DNA from: an uncultured Eubacteriales bacterium
Lineage (GTDB): Bacteria > Bacillota > Clostridia > Oscillospirales > Oscillospiraceae
Direction of reading: 5' to 3'
DNA: 14,878 nucleotides
Assembly (NCBI GenBank): GCA_900548795.1
Contig: URLT01000040.1
Span: 1 to 14,878 of the forward strand
Shown piece after piece: positions 1 through 6,478 of this stretch. Both the position numbers and the translations under genes were made by a program. The notes below the pieces were generated by a model. That model saw nothing but the letters and a program-made list of their open reading frames with translations. It ran no database searches and was not told where the DNA came from. How positions within the stretch are numbered: the first letter of the stretch is position 1; each line of letters starts with the position of its first letter.

Positions 1-47
1 GGCAAAAGACCCACTGAGCGCCGCTGCCGATTGATTCAGAGGTTCCC
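1..47 (-). repeat. Truncated copy of a MITE-like inverted-repeat element
   Basis: The reverse complement of this stretch matches the left end of the element at 9065-9111 at about 42 of 47 positions, including the terminal GGGAACCTCTG and the internal GGCGCTCAG core. The outer end is the CCC at 45-47; the rest of the element would lie before the window. No transposase is visible. The high similarity between two copies 9 kb apart shows this is a mobile or recently duplicated sequence and not chance. Confidence 0.75.
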
Positions 48-265
48 TAGTATGAGTTTAGTATACTTGGCTTCAAGGCGCGTGTCAATTATATTTTTTC
101 GTGCCGAAGTGCGAACGAGGAAACCGGCGCTGCGATGATGCTTTTTATCCTGCCTTGTCGGAAATCGGAGCGAAACGGGCGTTTTATGGCTTGCGCGTTC
201 GGAAAAGACCGGAGCGTTGGCATCGTGAGGCGGAGGAACGATCCTGAAACCGGAAAAATGCAAAA
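48..265. other. Intergenic stretch with no recognisable gene
   Basis: No reading frame here looks protein-like on either strand and no convincing hairpin terminator is seen. Bases about 70-125 weakly resemble the dispersed hairpin repeat (GGCGCGT followed by CAAT.. and a GCGAACGAGG-like segment, compare 1663-1708), which could be a badly decayed copy, but the match is too poor to call. Confidence 0.35.
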
Positions 266-270
266 TTTTC

Positions 271-299
271 TTGACTTTATCTCGAAAATACGGTGTAAT
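271..299 (+). promoter_or_regulatory. Sigma-A type promoter of the oxidoreductase gene
   Basis: A -35 box TTGACT (271-276) and a -10 box TGTAAT (294-299) are separated by 17 bases. Each matches the consensus at 5 of 6 positions. Transcription would start near 306, giving a leader of about 75 nt. Confidence 0.75.
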
Positions 300-314
300 A
301 TAGGTGTGTCGACG

Positions 315-346
315 CGGCTCGGGCAAGCGCTCATTTTGCCGGGCCG
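315..346 (+). promoter_or_regulatory. Hairpin in the 5' leader of the oxidoreductase gene
   Basis: CGGCTC (315-320), a bulged G, and GGCAA (322-326) pair with TTGCC (336-340) and GGGCCG (341-346), giving 11 pairs including one G-U and one bulge around a 9-nt loop. It sits inside the predicted transcript, 24 nt ahead of the ribosome site. It is not followed by a T tract, so it is not a terminator by itself; it may stabilise or regulate the leader. It resembles no riboswitch class I can name. Confidence 0.4.
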
Positions 347-381
347 TGCCGATATCTATCATTTTATCGAGGAGGTACAAC

Positions 382-1470
382 ATGGAACGGAAAATTACAT
401 TCGCGCAATACGGCTGTGGAAAAATGGGCAAATACCTGATTCGCTATGCAATCGAAAAGGGCGCAGAATTGGTTGCCGCCTTTGATGTGAACCCTGCCAT
501 TCTCGGAAAGGATGCGGCGGAAATCGTCGGCGACGGCTACCCGGATACCGGAATCAAAATCGCGGACGCGGGCAAGGCCGATGAGATCCTCGAAGCCCTT
601 AAGCCGGACGTCTGCATCATTGCGACCAGAAGCACGGTGGCCGAGCTGGAGGATATTTTTACGATCTGCGCAAAACACGGCGTCAACGCCATCACCACCT
701 GCGAGGAAGCGCTGTACCCATGGAATTCTTCGCCCGCACTCACGCGTAAGCTGGACGAGCTTGCCAAGCGCGGCAATTGCACCCTGACGGGCGTCGGCTA
801 CTGTGACCTCGTCTGGGGCACCATGGTCACCAATTTGGCGGGCTCCTCCTTCAAGATCACCAAAATTTTGGGCAGTAGCTGGTACAATGTCGAGGATTAC
901 GGCATCGCGCTGGCCGAGGGGCACGGCGCGGGCTTCACGCCGGAGCGCTTCGAAAAGGAGATCGCAAACATCAACGCCATGCCGGCAGAGGAGCTGAAGG
1001 CGCTCGTTGAGAGCGGGCAGTATGTTCCCTCCTATATGTGGAATCAGAACGGCTGGCTCTGCAGCAAAATGAAGCTGCATGTTATCTCGCAGACGCAGAA
1101 ATGCTATCCGACTTCCCACGCCGAGGATCTTTTCTCGAAGACGCTGAACGCCACCATCAAGGCCGGCGACCCGACCGGTATGCGCGCGGTCGTCACGACG
1201 GAGACGGAGGAGGGCATCACGCTCGTGACCGAGTGCGTGGGCAAGGTGTTTGCGCCGGACGAATTTGACCGAAACGACTGGACCTTTATCGGAGAGCCGG
1301 AGACTACGGTTTCCGTCAATAAGCCCGCGACTGTGGAAATGACCTGCGCGACCATCGTCAACCGCATCCCGCAGCTGATCGATGCGCCCGCAGGGTATGT
1401 AACCACCGACCAATATCCGTACAATGAATATTGCGTCCATCCGCTGAACACTTACGTCAAGTCAAAATAA
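382..1470 (+). CDS. DapB/2,4-diaminopentanoate dehydrogenase-like NAD(P)-dependent oxidoreductase
   Basis: The 362-residue protein begins with a Rossmann dinucleotide-binding motif, G11-C-G13-K-M-G16, followed by the strand-end motif CIIATRS (78-84) and TTCEE (105-109). These features are typical of the family that joins a dihydrodipicolinate reductase-type N-terminal domain to a longer C-terminal domain and includes clostridial 2,4-diaminopentanoate dehydrogenase. That family oxidises or forms amine groups on small amino acid derivatives with NAD(P); the substrate here is not readable from sequence. It should be cytoplasmic: no signal peptide or membrane segment is seen. ATG 382 is chosen because GGAGG lies at 371-375, 6 nt upstream; an in-frame start at 304 would precede the expected transcription start. 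The gene has its own promoter and terminator, so it appears monocistronic, with no pathway neighbours to suggest a role. Confidence 0.8.
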   Translation: MERKITFAQYGCGKMGKYLIRYAIEKGAELVAAFDVNPAILGKDAAEIVGDGYPDTGIKIADAGKADEILEALKPDVCIIATRSTVAELEDIFTICAKHGVNAITTCEEALYPWNSSPALTRKLDELAKRGNCTLTGVGYCDLVWGTMVTNLAGSSFKITKILGSSWYNVEDYGIALAEGHGAGFTPERFEKEIANINAMPAEELKALVESGQYVPSYMWNQNGWLCSKMKLHVISQTQKCYPTSHAEDLFSKTLNATIKAGDPTGMRAVVTTETEEGITLVTECVGKVFAPDEFDRNDWTFIGEPETTVSVNKPATVEMTCATIVNRIPQLIDAPAGYVTTDQYPYNEYCVHPLNTYVKSK

Positions 1471-1557
1471 AACGCGCGAGCCGGCTGAGACGGCGCTTCC
1501 TTCCCGGAGAGCGCCCCAAACGGCTGACCGCCGCTGCGCAGATCAAAAAAAATGATC

Positions 1558-1600
1558 GGGAGTCGACACGGCTGTGACGTGTCGGCTCCCAATTTATTTC
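1558..1600 (+). terminator. Rho-independent terminator after the oxidoreductase gene
   Basis: Thirteen pairs are formed by 1558-1570 and 1578-1590 (one G-U pair), with a 7-nt loop, followed by the T-rich AATTTATTTC. An A run at 1545-1552 precedes it, so it could also work on the minus strand, where it would end transcripts from the gene remnant side. Confidence 0.75.
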
Positions 1601-1649
1601 GGCATGTGGCTCCGCGTCCAAAGAGCTGCCATAGAAACGGATTTCAGCC

Positions 1650-1725
1650 TTTTTGCGCCGTAGGCGCGTCAAATATTGTATGAGACTACAGCGCGCGTCG
1701 CAACGAGGCAAGCGTGCAAGCTGTA
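1650..1725 (+). repeat. Dispersed hairpin repeat, copy A
   Basis: Shares CTTTTT, a GCGCC/GGCGC hairpin (1655-1659 with 1663-1667), GGCGCGTCAAAT and ATGAGAC with copies B (1981-2056), C (6205-6298) and D (14790-14878, opposite strand). The 3' half is decayed: the last hairpin seen in B, C and D is recognisable only as GCGTGCAAGC. It ends against the stop codon of the minus-strand gene remnant. Confidence 0.6.
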
Positions 1726-1998
1726 TCAGCCAAAGGTCTCTGCGAGGTAGTCCCGGAACGCATGGATCATGCGCGGGTCGTTAAAGACGAACGCAGACAT
1801 GGGAGCGTCGGTCTTCGCCATGATAACGCCGATGTCCTCCTTGACGTAGAGCACTGCTTCGTGTTTCAAAATTGTCCGCAGGAGACCGACGAAAACATGA
1901 TCTGCCTTGTCTCTCCCGTCGAGGCTAAGGAGAGGCTTCGCTTTGCCATGGAATGCAAATAAAAGCGTTCTTGCATGGGATCGCGCCGGGGTGCGTCA
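1726..1998 (-). pseudogene. C-terminal remnant of an unidentified protein-coding gene
   Basis: Reading the minus strand from about 1970 down to TGA at 1728-1726 gives an uninterrupted, protein-like tail of roughly 75 residues that includes LLRTILKHEAVLYVKEDIGV and MSAFVFNDPRMIHAFRDYLA, and ends AETFG. Its amino acid composition (hydrophobic and charged residues alternating, few Cys or Arg runs) looks like real protein, unlike the plus-strand frame opposite it. No start codon with a ribosome site precedes it; upstream the frame runs into repeat copy B and a stop at 1996-1998. It is therefore best read as the last part of a gene whose 5' end was lost. I do not recognise the family. Both borders fall at direct copies of the same repeat (A and B). 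Confidence 0.5.
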
Positions 1999-2056
1999 AA
2001 TTCCGCACGAGACGGCGCGATGCGTGTCAGAATGATGCGAGCGTGCGAAGCACGCG
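1981..2056 (+). repeat. Dispersed hairpin repeat, copy B
   Basis: Aligns to copies C and D through TGCGTCAAATTC, GAGACGGCGC, GATGCGAGCGTGCGAAGCAC and the closing CGG. It contains a perfect hairpin GCGTGC-GAA-GCACGC at 2041-2055, the counterpart of the GTGTGC/GCACAC hairpin in copy D; this difference is a compensatory pair change. It lies at the truncated 5' side of the gene remnant. Confidence 0.65.
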
Positions 2057-2111
2057 GTATCATTACAAAATTGTTCATTCCGGAAACGGCGTGACAAAGG
2101 AAGACAGAGGA

Positions 2112-2148
2112 AAAAGCAGGGTCGGAGCGTGCTTCCGCCCCTGCTTTT
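2112..2148. terminator. Orphan bidirectional terminator hairpin
   Basis: AAAAGCAGGG (2112-2121) pairs with CCCTGCTTTT (2139-2148); inside, CGGA pairs with TCCG across a single T/C mismatch, with a 7-nt loop. A runs before and T runs after make it functional in principle on either strand. No intact gene precedes it on the plus strand, so it probably belonged to a gene that has been deleted. Confidence 0.65.
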
Positions 2149-2228
2149 GCTTTCATAATCGGCCGCCGTGCTTCCGGCGTCGATCAAACGGTCAAATTTC
2201 ACAAAAAACCGGGCGCATTTTTGGAGCG

Positions 2229-2244
2229 GGTTACGCGTTTAACC
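2229..2244. promoter_or_regulatory. Candidate LacI-type operator
   Basis: GGTTACGCGTTTAACC is a 16-bp imperfect palindrome (6 of 8 pairs) centred on CG, the usual layout for LacI-family sites. It ends one base before the -35 box of the promoter for the adjacent lacI-family gene, so autoregulation is likely if the site is real. This is inference from position and symmetry only. Confidence 0.4.
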
Positions 2245-2245
2245 A

Positions 2246-2274
2246 TTGTGAAATCAGATATTTTGCGATACTAT
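2246..2274 (+). promoter_or_regulatory. Promoter of the LacI-MATE operon
   Basis: TTGTGA (2246-2251) and TACTAT (2269-2274) are spaced by 17 bases, each matching consensus at 4 of 6 positions. Transcription would start about 2281, just ahead of the AGGAG and palindrome at 2283-2307. Confidence 0.5.
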
Positions 2275-2283
2275 GTTCTTATA

Positions 2284-2310
2284 GGAGCTCTGATTATGAA
2301 TCAGAGCCTA
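2284..2310. repeat. Palindrome with MITE-like ends, overlapping the regulator leader
   Basis: GCTCTGATT (2287-2295), ATG, AATCAGAGC (2299-2307) form a perfect 9-bp stem with a 3-nt loop. The arms share CTCTGATT with the ends of the element at 9065-9225, so this may be a collapsed element made of two abutting ends. It lies at the predicted 5' end of the regulator transcript, and its loop ATG is in frame with the regulator. Confidence 0.55.
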
Positions 2311-2436
2311 CTTAGGCGGCAGGCCGCGCTCCGGACTTTGACGGGGCGCCGCCGCGCCGAAAGGCTCAAATTGCCGCGCAGACGCGCGGAAAAACGGAGG
2401 CCTTTCGGAAGAAACGGAGAAAAGAGGGAACGAACG

Positions 2437-3450
2437 GTGGCACAGAGCAGAGTCCGGATCGTGGACGTCGCCGAGTCCTTGGGGCTCAGCACGGCGACGA
2501 TCTCCAACGTGATCCACGGAAAAACGGCCAAGCTCTCGGACGAAACGGTCAAGCGCGTGCAGCAGGAGCTGGAGCGAACGGGATATATCCCGAATATGGC
2601 GGGCATTTTGCTCGCGCGGAACGACTCGCGGATCATCGGCGTTGTCATCAACGATAATGAGAAATACGAGGGCGGCGTGCTGGAGGACGGCTTTGTGACG
2701 GCGTCGCTGAATGCGCTGTCTCGCGAGGCCAATCAGAGGGGCTTCTTTCTGATGGTCAAAACTGCGCCGGATATTCGCGAGATACCGGCCTTTGCGTCCA
2801 TGTGGAACATGGACGGATTGATCCTGATGGGCTTCTGCGAGGCGGATTATCGCGCGCTTCGCGAGCAAATGCGCATATCCTTTGTCGTGTATGACGGCTA
2901 TTTTGAGGGCTGCGCAAGGGTCGTGAATCTGGAGATCGACCATTATGACGGCGGGCGTCAGGCCGGACAGTATGCAAGGGAGCTCGGGCATAAACGGGCG
3001 CTGTGCATCTCAGACAATTATATTTGCATGGATCGCGAGCGCATCGAGGGCTTCCGTGCGGCGTTCATGCCGGGAGAGACGACCGTCTGGCAGCTCCCGA
3101 AAACAGAGCGGGAGCGGACGCGCGTGTATCAGGAACGGCTTGCCGAGCTTGCGGCAGGGAAGATCACGGTCATTTTTGCCGTGTCCGACCATTACGCCCT
3201 CGAGCTGATGCGCTTTTTGCAGAGCAGAGGGCTGCGAATTCCGCAGGATGTGCAGATGATCGGCTTTGACGACAGCCGAGCCAGCCGGGAATGCCACCCC
3301 GCGCTGACGACGATCCATCAGGACGCGGCGCTTCGGGCAAAAACCGCGCTCGCCTGCATCGAGGCCATGCGCGATGGGAAGGCCTGCGAGAGCGGGATCG
3401 TGCTTCCGGTGAAGCTGATCCGTCGCAATAGCACGGAGGAGCTGCTATGA
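2437..3450 (+). CDS. LacI-family transcriptional regulator
   Basis: A cytoplasmic DNA-binding repressor of 337 residues from GTG 2437, the usual LacI length. The N-terminal helix-turn-helix and hinge start about five residues in (VRIVDVAESLGLSTATISNV, residues 6-25, then RTGYIPN). The rest is the type 1 periplasmic-binding fold, with the typical ASD-type turn (FAVSDHYALELMRFLQSRGL), IPQDVQMIGFDD and LTTIHQD. GTG is preceded by GAGGG at 2424-2428, 8 nt away. An alternative in-frame ATG at 2296 has AGGAG 8 nt upstream and would add 47 very basic residues; I prefer 2437 because it matches the family. The stop overlaps the next ATG (ATGA), so the regulator and the MATE transporter are co-translated and the effector is probably linked to the transporter's substrate or inducer. 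The effector cannot be read from sequence. Confidence 0.88.
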   Translation: MAQSRVRIVDVAESLGLSTATISNVIHGKTAKLSDETVKRVQQELERTGYIPNMAGILLARNDSRIIGVVINDNEKYEGGVLEDGFVTASLNALSREANQRGFFLMVKTAPDIREIPAFASMWNMDGLILMGFCEADYRALREQMRISFVVYDGYFEGCARVVNLEIDHYDGGRQAGQYARELGHKRALCISDNYICMDRERIEGFRAAFMPGETTVWQLPKTERERTRVYQERLAELAAGKITVIFAVSDHYALELMRFLQSRGLRIPQDVQMIGFDDSRASRECHPALTTIHQDAALRAKTALACIEAMRDGKACESGIVLPVKLIRRNSTEELL

Positions 3451-4781
3451 CCGGATTTATGAAATCGCTGTGCAGGATCGCGATTCCCGTCACGCTGCAA
3501 AGTATGCTGCAGGCATCCTTTTCCGTTGTCGATCAGATCATGATCGGCCGCCTCGGGGAGACTGACATATCCGCCGTCGGGCTGTGCGGCAATTATTCCC
3601 TGATCTTCTCCGTGATGCTCGGCGCGGTGACGACCGTCGCCGGGATCCTGATCGCGCAGTTTATCGGCGCGGAGGACGGGCACGAGGCGTGGAGCAGCTT
3701 TTGGATCAGCGCTGCGGTCGGAACGGCGCTCTCCCTTGCATTCTTGATTGCCTCGCACTGCTTTGCTCCGCAGATACTCGGGCTATATACCGAAGACGTG
3801 GGCATCGTGCGCGCGGGTGCTGCCTATTTCAGGATCGTCGCCCTTGCCTATGTTCCCATGGCGCTCAGCAGCGTCCTTTCCGCGTGGCTGCGGTGCAGAG
3901 AGCACGCCATGATCCCGTTTTTGGCAAGCCTCGGTGCCGTCGCGGTGAACACGGGGCTTAACTATGTGCTGATCTTCGGCAAGCTGGGGCTTGCGGCCAT
4001 GGGCGTCCGCGGCGCGGCGCTTGCAACGCTGACCTCACAGCTTTTTAACCTTGCGATGATCGTGCTCGGCTTTGCCGTTTGTGCAAAAAGGGACGGGGAG
4101 CGGCCGAGCTTCTCGCTTCGGTTCAGAAGCCTCCGCATTCCGAATTATCTTGCCATGCTTCTGCCGATCCTCGCCAGCGAATTTCTTTGGAGCCTCGGGC
4201 AGAACGTGGAATCGGCGGTATACGGGCACATCGGGACGGCGAGCCTTGCGGCCTACACGCTCACCTGTCCGATCCAAGGGCTCGTCGTGGGCGCGCTGAG
4301 CGGGCTTTCGGCGGCAGCGGGTGTGATGGTCGGCAAGCGGCTCGGACGAAAGGAATATGACGAGGCGTATCGCGAGTCCGGGCGGATCATGAAGGCCGGT
4401 CTGCTCGGCGCGGCGCTGATCTCGGCGCTGTTGATCCTGCTGGCGGGCGCATATACCGACTCGTATCGCGTCGATCGGGAAGTGAAGGCGATCGGGAAAG
4501 CGCTGCTCATCGTTTTTGCCCTGTATGCTCCGGTCAAGGTTGAGAATATGATCCTCGGCGGGGGCATCATCCGAAGCGGTGGCCGCACCGGGGCGATCAT
4601 GCTGATCGATACGGCCGGAACGTGGTGCCTCGGTATCCCGCTGTGTCTTTTTGCCGCGCACGTGCTTCACTGGGGAATCGTCGGCGTCTATGCGCTGCTC
4701 ACCTCGGAGGAGCTGTTCCGGCTGGCCGTGACGCTCGTGATGTTCAAAAAACGGAGCTGGATGGTCAGCCTGTCGCGCTGA
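3447..4781 (+). CDS. MATE-family multidrug/organic cation efflux transporter
   Basis: A 444-residue integral membrane protein with about twelve hydrophobic segments and the family's two-bundle layout. The N-terminal motif (IPVTLQSMLQASFSVVDQIM, then IGRLG) is the classic MATE start, and QFIGAEDG plus later GALSGLSAAAGVMVGKRLG mark the repeated halves. MATE proteins export drugs or metabolites in exchange for Na+ or H+; the substrate and ion cannot be told here. ATG 3447 overlaps the regulator's TGA, and GGAGGAG (3435-3441) serves as ribosome site. A terminator follows 45 bases after the stop, making this the last gene of a two-gene operon controlled by its own LacI-type regulator. Pairing a MATE pump with a LacI regulator, not a TetR/MarR one, is somewhat unusual. 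Confidence 0.9.
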   Translation: MTGFMKSLCRIAIPVTLQSMLQASFSVVDQIMIGRLGETDISAVGLCGNYSLIFSVMLGAVTTVAGILIAQFIGAEDGHEAWSSFWISAAVGTALSLAFLIASHCFAPQILGLYTEDVGIVRAGAAYFRIVALAYVPMALSSVLSAWLRCREHAMIPFLASLGAVAVNTGLNYVLIFGKLGLAAMGVRGAALATLTSQLFNLAMIVLGFAVCAKRDGERPSFSLRFRSLRIPNYLAMLLPILASEFLWSLGQNVESAVYGHIGTASLAAYTLTCPIQGLVVGALSGLSAAAGVMVGKRLGRKEYDEAYRESGRIMKAGLLGAALISALLILLAGAYTDSYRVDREVKAIGKALLIVFALYAPVKVENMILGGGIIRSGGRTGAIMLIDTAGTWCLGIPLCLFAAHVLHWGIVGVYALLTSEELFRLAVTLVMFKKRSWMVSLSR

Positions 4782-4825
4782 CAGGTAAGCGCGGCCAAAC
4801 CGGTCACGCCACCGGCTCGACCTCC

Positions 4826-4862
4826 TGCGCAGCTCTCGACGGCGGGGGCTGCGCGATTTTTT
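4826..4862 (+). terminator. Rho-independent terminator of the LacI-MATE operon
   Basis: TGCGCAGCTC (4826-4835) pairs with GGGCTGCGCG (4846-4855), allowing two T-G pairs, around a 10-nt loop, followed by ATTTTTT (4856-4862). Confidence 0.85.
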
Positions 4863-4880
4863 GCCAAATGAGAGCTCATG

Positions 4881-4910
4881 AGTTTTTTCATATATCACCG
4901 AAGTTTTTTC
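4881..4910 (+). promoter_or_regulatory. Direct repeats, candidate activator site upstream of mglB
   Basis: AGTTTTTTC occurs at 4881-4889 and again at 4902-4910, start to start 21 bp, two DNA turns. The downstream copy ends a few bases before the -35 position. AraC-type regulators such as YesN proteins bind direct repeats with about this spacing next to weak -35 boxes. The YesN-type regulator encoded at 9358 is the obvious candidate; that link is inference. Confidence 0.5.
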
Positions 4911-4912
4911 TA

Positions 4913-4941
4913 TCGCTTTTTGCAAGCTGAGCCGATATAAT
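4913..4941 (+). promoter_or_regulatory. mglB promoter with perfect -10 and weak -35
   Basis: TATAAT at 4936-4941 is a perfect -10 box. At 16-18 bp upstream there is no good -35 match (TCGCTT at 4913-4918 for a 17-bp spacer) and no extended TG. A strong -10 without a -35 fits activator dependence. Confidence 0.65.
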
Positions 4942-4952
4942 GAGGCTACAAG

Positions 4953-4978
4953 GTCAAGGTCAGTGCAAGCGCCTTGAC
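4953..4978 (+). promoter_or_regulatory. Leader hairpin ahead of mglB
   Basis: GTCAAGG (4953-4959) pairs perfectly with CCTTGAC (4972-4978) over a 12-nt loop. It starts just after the expected transcription start and ends 22 nt before the ribosome site, so it may protect the 5' end of an abundant mRNA. Confidence 0.35.
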
Positions 4979-5009
4979 AAAATCATGAAGGAACATTGAA
5001 GGAGGAACT

Positions 5010-6104
5010 ATGATGAAAAAGATTCTTGCAATGCTTCTGGCCGCCGTTATGCTGCTGGGCCTGCTGGCCGGCTGCGGCGAAAAGAAGGAAGAGACCAAGC
5101 CCAACGAGGATTCCGCACTGAACGTCGCCGTGTTCTACTATGACTATTCCGACGTGTACATTTCCAGCGTCCGCAACGCCATGGACGCCCAGTTTTCCGC
5201 TCTGGGCATCACGCCCAACAACTACGACGGCGCCGGCAACCAGGCCTCCCAGACCGACCAGATCAACACCGCCATCGCCAACGGCGCGAACCTGCTGATC
5301 GTCAACATCGTCGAGACCTCCTCTCCCGACGCTGCGCAGAACGCCGTTGAGGCAGCCAAGACCGCCGGCATCCCCATCATCTTCTTCAACCGCGAGGTTG
5401 CCGATGAGGTCGTCAACAGCTACGAAAAGTGTGCCTTCGTCGGCACCGACGCTCCCGAGGCCGGCCACATGCAGGGCAAGATGATCGGCGAGTATCTGCT
5501 GGAGAACTACGATGCAGTCGACCTGAACGGCGACGGCGTGATCTCCTACGTGATGTTCAAGGGTCAGGAGGGCAACGCTGAGGCCGAGGCTCGCACCCAG
5601 TTCGGCGTTGAGGACGCCAACGCGGTTCTGACCGCTGCCGGCAAGCCCGAGCTTGCTTACTACAACGCCTCCGCCACCGATAAGTACCTGGTCGACCAGG
5701 GCGGCAAGTGGTCCGCTCAGGCTGCCAACGACTACATGGCGACCATCCTTCCCGAGTATTCCGAGGCCAACGGCAACATGGTCGAGCTCATCATCTGCAA
5801 CAACGACGGCATGGCAGAGGGCGCAGTCTCCGCTCTGCAGGGCGCCGGCTACAACACCGGCGACGGCAGCAAGACCATCCCCGTCTTCGGCGTTGACGCC
5901 ACCGACTCCGCTAAGCAGCTCATCAACGAAGGCAAGATGACCGGCACGATCAAGCAGGATGCCGAGGGCATGGCTTCCACCATCCTCGCTCTTGTCAAGA
6001 ACGTCATGACCGGCGCAGGCCTGATGGACAACACCTCCTCCTTCAACGTGGACGAGGGCGTGAACAAGATCCGCGTGCCTTACGCGACCTACACCGGCGA
6101 ATAA
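5010..6104 (+). CDS. mglB: Galactose/methyl-galactoside ABC transporter, substrate-binding lipoprotein MglB
   Basis: The extracellular receptor of the mgl sugar importer. A lipoprotein signal peptide with lipobox LAGC places the lipid anchor at Cys22. The rest (to residue 364) aligns along its length with E. coli MglB, including the calcium loop DLNGDGVIS (171-179) that separates MglB from RbsB/XylF-type proteins. Equivalents of the E. coli ligand residues D14, N91, R158, W183, N211 and D236 are kept (D48, N127, R195, W234, N265, D296), but H152, D154 and N256 are replaced by N189, E191 and Q316. The ligand may thus differ from plain galactose. GGAGG (5001-5005) is 4 nt from ATG 5010 and 7 nt from ATG 5013, so the second ATG may be the true start. 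Codons are strongly C-ending, consistent with high expression. A terminator follows directly. Confidence 0.93.
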   Translation: MMKKILAMLLAAVMLLGLLAGCGEKKEETKPNEDSALNVAVFYYDYSDVYISSVRNAMDAQFSALGITPNNYDGAGNQASQTDQINTAIANGANLLIVNIVETSSPDAAQNAVEAAKTAGIPIIFFNREVADEVVNSYEKCAFVGTDAPEAGHMQGKMIGEYLLENYDAVDLNGDGVISYVMFKGQEGNAEAEARTQFGVEDANAVLTAAGKPELAYYNASATDKYLVDQGGKWSAQAANDYMATILPEYSEANGNMVELIICNNDGMAEGAVSALQGAGYNTGDGSKTIPVFGVDATDSAKQLINEGKMTGTIKQDAEGMASTILALVKNVMTGAGLMDNTSSFNVDEGVNKIRVPYATYTGE

Positions 6105-6144
6105 GCCCGGCCAATCGGCTCTCGCCCCACGCAAAGCAGTAAGG

Positions 6145-6177
6145 AAAACGGGGCTGTCGGTTTGACAGCCCCGTTTT
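6145..6177 (+). terminator. Terminator between mglB and mglA
   Basis: A perfect 14-bp stem is formed by 6145-6158 and 6164-6177 (core ACGGGGCTGTC / GACAGCCCCGT) with a 5-nt loop GGTTT and a TTTT run at its 3' end. It lies 41 bases after the mglB stop. Partial read-through would give more mglB than mglAC mRNA, a common ratio control in ABC importers. The flanking A run makes it symmetrical. Confidence 0.8.
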
Positions 6178-6204
6178 GTACGAGAATTTGTTGAAAAGCC
6201 TTCG

Positions 6205-6298
6205 AGCTTTTAAGCGCACCGAGGGCGCGCCAAATTCTGCATGAGACGGCGCAGCGCGCCCCGGCATGAGCGAGCGTGCGAAGCGCACGGGATTCTTG
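6205..6298 (+). repeat. Dispersed hairpin repeat, copy C
   Basis: Best plus-strand copy of the family: a GCTTTT lead, GGGCGCGCCAAATTCTGC, ATGAGACGGCGCAGCG, then GAGCGTGCGAAG and CGCACGGGATTCTTG. The CGTGCG-AAG-CGCACG hairpin at 6275-6289 is perfect. The central hairpin of copy D is largely lost here. It sits in the mglB-mglA gap, directly joined to an inverted-repeat-element end at 6298. Confidence 0.7.
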
Positions 6299-6340
6299 GG
6301 AACCTCTGATTAAACCTATGCAATCGCGCAACCAAGAATC
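6291..6340. repeat. Small inverted-repeat unit containing a MITE-type end
   Basis: GATTCTTGG (6291-6299) is the exact inverse of CCAAGAATC (6332-6340). Inside lies GGGAACCTCTGATT (6298-6311), the same end sequence as in the elements at 1-47 and 9065-9225. It is followed by two imperfect direct copies of GGtATTACAACG (6341 and 6359, 18 bp apart). Confidence 0.5.
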
Positions 6341-6463
6341 GGTATTACAACGAAATTCGGCATTACAACGCAGGCGGTTCGTTTTCGAGCCGCTTTTGAC
6401 CCGCCATGCAGCGCCCCCGGCCGGCGCACGCCGCAGGGGCTTCGACGCGGGAATATCGCAGAT
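6341..6463. other. GC-rich leader before mglA, no promoter recognised
   Basis: This stretch holds the 18-bp-spaced ATTACAACG copies and a GCCCC...GGGGC inverted pair (about 6410-6440) flanking GC-rich sequence. I see no convincing -35/-10 pair, so mglA is probably transcribed by read-through from mglB. Confidence 0.35.
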
Positions 6464-6478
6464 AGGAGGAAAACGCAT

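Noticed and set aside
36..431. Minus-strand 131-codon frame at the left edge
   Set aside because: It runs through the promoter and start of the oxidoreductase and through the inverted-repeat element; its composition is not protein-like.
1714..1962. An 82-codon plus-strand frame in the gap after the oxidoreductase
   Set aside because: It lies codon-on-codon opposite the minus-strand remnant, which is clearly the more protein-like reading; no ribosome site was seen.
1650..2056. Possible CRISPR array from repeated GC-rich blocks
   Set aside because: The copies are too few, irregularly spaced, divergent and on both strands; no cas genes are present.
4983..6134. A 383-codon open frame on the minus strand opposite mglB
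   Set aside because: Low-complexity G/V/D/L composition created by the codon bias of mglB; no ribosome site or family motif.
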